A stretch of DNA of 33,519 nt, from contig URLQ01000010.1 of assembly GCA_900548745.1 (NCBI GenBank), positions 1 to 33,519 on the forward strand, written 5' to 3'. This document shows positions 31,877 through 33,519 of this stretch, piece by piece (position 1 is the stretch's first letter; every line of letters starts with the position of its first letter). A program made the position numbers and the translations under genes. The notes below the pieces were generated by a model. That model did not search any database. It saw nothing but the letters and a program-made list of their open reading frames with translations, and was not told the origin of the DNA. This DNA is from an uncultured Prevotella sp. Lineage in GTDB: Bacteria > Bacteroidota > Bacteroidia > Bacteroidales > Bacteroidaceae.

Positions 31877-33519
31877 ATGATATCTGTAGATGGACTGAAA
31901 GTGGAGTTTGGGGTAAAACCGCTCTTTGAAGATGTAAGTTTTGTGGTAAACGACCGCGACCGTATAGCCCTTGTTGGAAAGAACGGCGCAGGAAAATCAA
32001 CAATGTTGAAGATACTCTGCGGGTTGCAGAAGCCGACAGCCGGAACAGTATCTGTTCCGAATGAGACAACGATTGGTTATCTGCCGCAGGTAATGAAGCT
32101 TACAGACGATACCACGGTCAGGGAAGAGGCTTACAAAGCCTTTTCTGATATTACGCGGCTGAAGGAGAGGGTGGACGAACTGAACAGGCAACTGGAAGAG
32201 CGCACCGACTATGAGAGTGAGGAATATCTCGACCTTGTGCAGCGCTTCACCAATGCGCATGACCGCTACATGATGATGGGTGCCGACAACTGCGATGCCA
32301 ACTTGGAGCGCACGCTTACCGGACTTGGATTCCTGCAGTCGGATTTTGACCGTCCTACAAGTGAGTTCAGCGGAGGATGGCGTATGCGAATAGAGCTTGC
32401 AAAGATACTGCTGCAGAGTCCCGATGTGTTGCTCCTCGACGAGCCGACCAACCATCTCGACATTGAGAGTATACAGTGGCTGGAGCAGTTTCTTTCGCAA
32501 AGCGCAAAGGCTGTGGTGCTGGTCAGCCACGACCGGGCATTCATAAACAATGTGACCAACCGCACGCTTGAGATAAGCTGTGGCAAGGTTGTGGACTATA
32601 AGGTGAACTACGACCAGTATGTTGTGCTGCGTAAGGAGCGCAGAGAGCAGCAGCTGCGTGCCTATGAGAACCAGCAGAAGGAGATAGCCGAGATGAAAGA
32701 CTTCATCGAGAGGTTCCGCTACAAGCCCACAAAGGCGGTGCAGGTGCAGAGCAGGATAAAGCAGTTGGCAAAGATTGTGCCTATAGAGATTGACGAAGTG
32801 GACAATTCGCAGATGCGTCTGAAATTTCCTCCTTGTCTGAGAAGCGGCGATTATCCCGTGATATGCGACGGTGTAAGGAAGGACTACGGAGAACACACGG
32901 TGTTCAGCAATGTGAATCTTACTATAAAAAGAGGTGAGAAGGTTGCCTTTGTAGGAAAGAACGGAGAAGGAAAGTCAACGCTCGTGAAGTGTATAATGAA
33001 CGAGATACCGTTTGAGGGCAACCTTAAAATCGGGCATAATGTGCAGATTGGTTACTTCGCACAGAACCAGGCTCAGATGCTCAATGACAACATAACGGTG
33101 TTCGACACTATAGACCAAGTGGCGAGAGGTGAGATAAGACTGAAGATAAATGATATCCTCGGAGCCTTCATGTTCGGCGGCGAAGCCTCGGAAAAGAAAG
33201 TCTCCGTGCTTAGCGGTGGTGAGAGAAGCCGCCTTGCAGTGATACGCCTTCTGCTTGAGCCAGTGAATCTTCTGATACTCGATGAGCCGACAAACCACCT
33301 TGACATGCGTTCCAAAGACGTGCTGAAAGAGGCGGTAAAGGCTTTCGACGGTACTGCTATCATTGTCAGCCACGATAGAGAATTTCTTGACGGTCTCGTG
33401 TCGAAAGTGTATGAGTTCGGCGGAGGCAAGGTGATAGAGCATATCGGAGGCATCTATGATTTCCTGCAGAAGCACAATATAGAGTCGCTCGATGCGATAG
33501 GCAGAAAGCAGCCTGCTGT
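31877..33519 (+). CDS. ABC-F family ATPase (3' end outside window)
   Basis: The 547 visible residues contain two ABC ATPase domains and no membrane segments. The first has Walker A GKNGAGKST (34-42), signature FSGGWRMRIELAK and LLLDEPTNHLDIES. A charged linker follows (YENQQKEIAEMKDFIERFRY, then KPTKAVQVQSR), which is the ABC-F interdomain arm. The second domain has GKNGEGKST, VLSGGERSRLA and LILDEPTNHLDMRS. ABC-F proteins act on the ribosome at the E site, either as translation factors (EttA, Uup) or as antibiotic-protection proteins; which one applies cannot be told from this part. The reading frame is still open at the window end, and about 90-110 more residues, often a coiled C-terminal tail, would be expected. 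Confidence 0.94.
   Translation, partial: MISVDGLKVEFGVKPLFEDVSFVVNDRDRIALVGKNGAGKSTMLKILCGLQKPTAGTVSVPNETTIGYLPQVMKLTDDTTVREEAYKAFSDITRLKERVDELNRQLEERTDYESEEYLDLVQRFTNAHDRYMMMGADNCDANLERTLTGLGFLQSDFDRPTSEFSGGWRMRIELAKILLQSPDVLLLDEPTNHLDIESIQWLEQFLSQSAKAVVLVSHDRAFINNVTNRTLEISCGKVVDYKVNYDQYVVLRKERREQQLRAYENQQKEIAEMKDFIERFRYKPTKAVQVQSRIKQLAKIVPIEIDEVDNSQMRLKFPPCLRSGDYPVICDGVRKDYGEHTVFSNVNLTIKRGEKVAFVGKNGEGKSTLVKCIMNEIPFEGNLKIGHNVQIGYFAQNQAQMLNDNITVFDTIDQVARGEIRLKINDILGAFMFGGEASEKKVSVLSGGERSRLAVIRLLLEPVNLLILDEPTNHLDMRSKDVLKEAVKAFDGTAIIVSHDREFLDGLVSKVYEFGGGKVIEHIGGIYDFLQKHNIESLDAIGRKQPA

Noticed and set aside
31997..32896. 299-residue minus-strand frame opposite the ABC-F gene
   Set aside because: It is antisense to unmistakable ABC ATPase motifs.

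Overview
The window looks like a chromosomal housekeeping stretch from a Bacteroidales bacterium, most likely a Prevotella-type genus. Four things point there. At least a dozen start regions carry the Bacteroidetes -7 box TAnnTTTG(C), several with a TTTG or TTG about 17-21 bp upstream, and clear Shine-Dalgarno motifs are scarce. Two outer-membrane proteins are of kinds typical of the phylum (an OMPP1/FadL-like 'hemin receptor' and a carboxypeptidase-regulatory/beta-barrel protein). There is a two-component pair closely resembling Bacteroides RprX/RprY. There is also a Bacteroides-type serine palmitoyltransferase. I see no phage, insertion sequence, CRISPR array, integrase or defence island.

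Layout. 1-4215 (+): a tightly packed run made of the tail of a Gly-rich protein, an outer-membrane barrel protein, maf, mnmA and nudC, closed by a bidirectional terminator. 4220-7360: a TetR regulator (-) divergent from a malic enzyme-phosphotransacetylase fusion (+). 7455-9852 (+): lepA, then a Crp/Fnr-type regulator. 9887-10936 (-): aroB. 11160-14126 (+): a large outer-membrane beta-barrel protein. 14315-15258 (-): ferritin and a hotdog thioesterase. 15416-18726 (+): a LysM glucosaminidase, threonine dehydratase and mannose-1-phosphate guanylyltransferase. 18903-21207 (+): rprX-rprY. 21315-27511 (-): a probable operon transcribed lon, tgt, LptF/G-family permease, DEAD-box helicase. 27675-28373 (+): a tRNA m6A37 methyltransferase meeting end to end a lipid kinase (-, 28374-29408), which is itself divergent from serine palmitoyltransferase (+, 29568-30755). 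30756-31876: a mostly gene-free region with a tRNA-Pro(TGG) flanked on each side by a degenerate tandem array with a 22-bp period. 31877-end: an ABC-F ATPase cut by the window edge.

How the genes fit together. Most are core functions: tRNA modification (MnmA, Tgt, TrmN6), translation (LepA, ABC-F, tRNA-Pro), nucleotide clean-up (Maf, NudC), protein and RNA quality control (Lon, DEAD helicase), central metabolism (malic enzyme, AroB, IlvA, ManC) and the envelope (two OMPs, glucosaminidase, LptF/G, sphingolipid synthesis). The features most worth a second look are the paired 22-bp arrays around tRNA-Pro, the DGK-family kinase facing serine palmitoyltransferase (a candidate sphingoid or ceramide kinase), a Tgt without the usual zinc-binding cysteines, and two genes whose -7 box lies only 4-5 nt before ATG. 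None of these amounts to a demonstrated new system.
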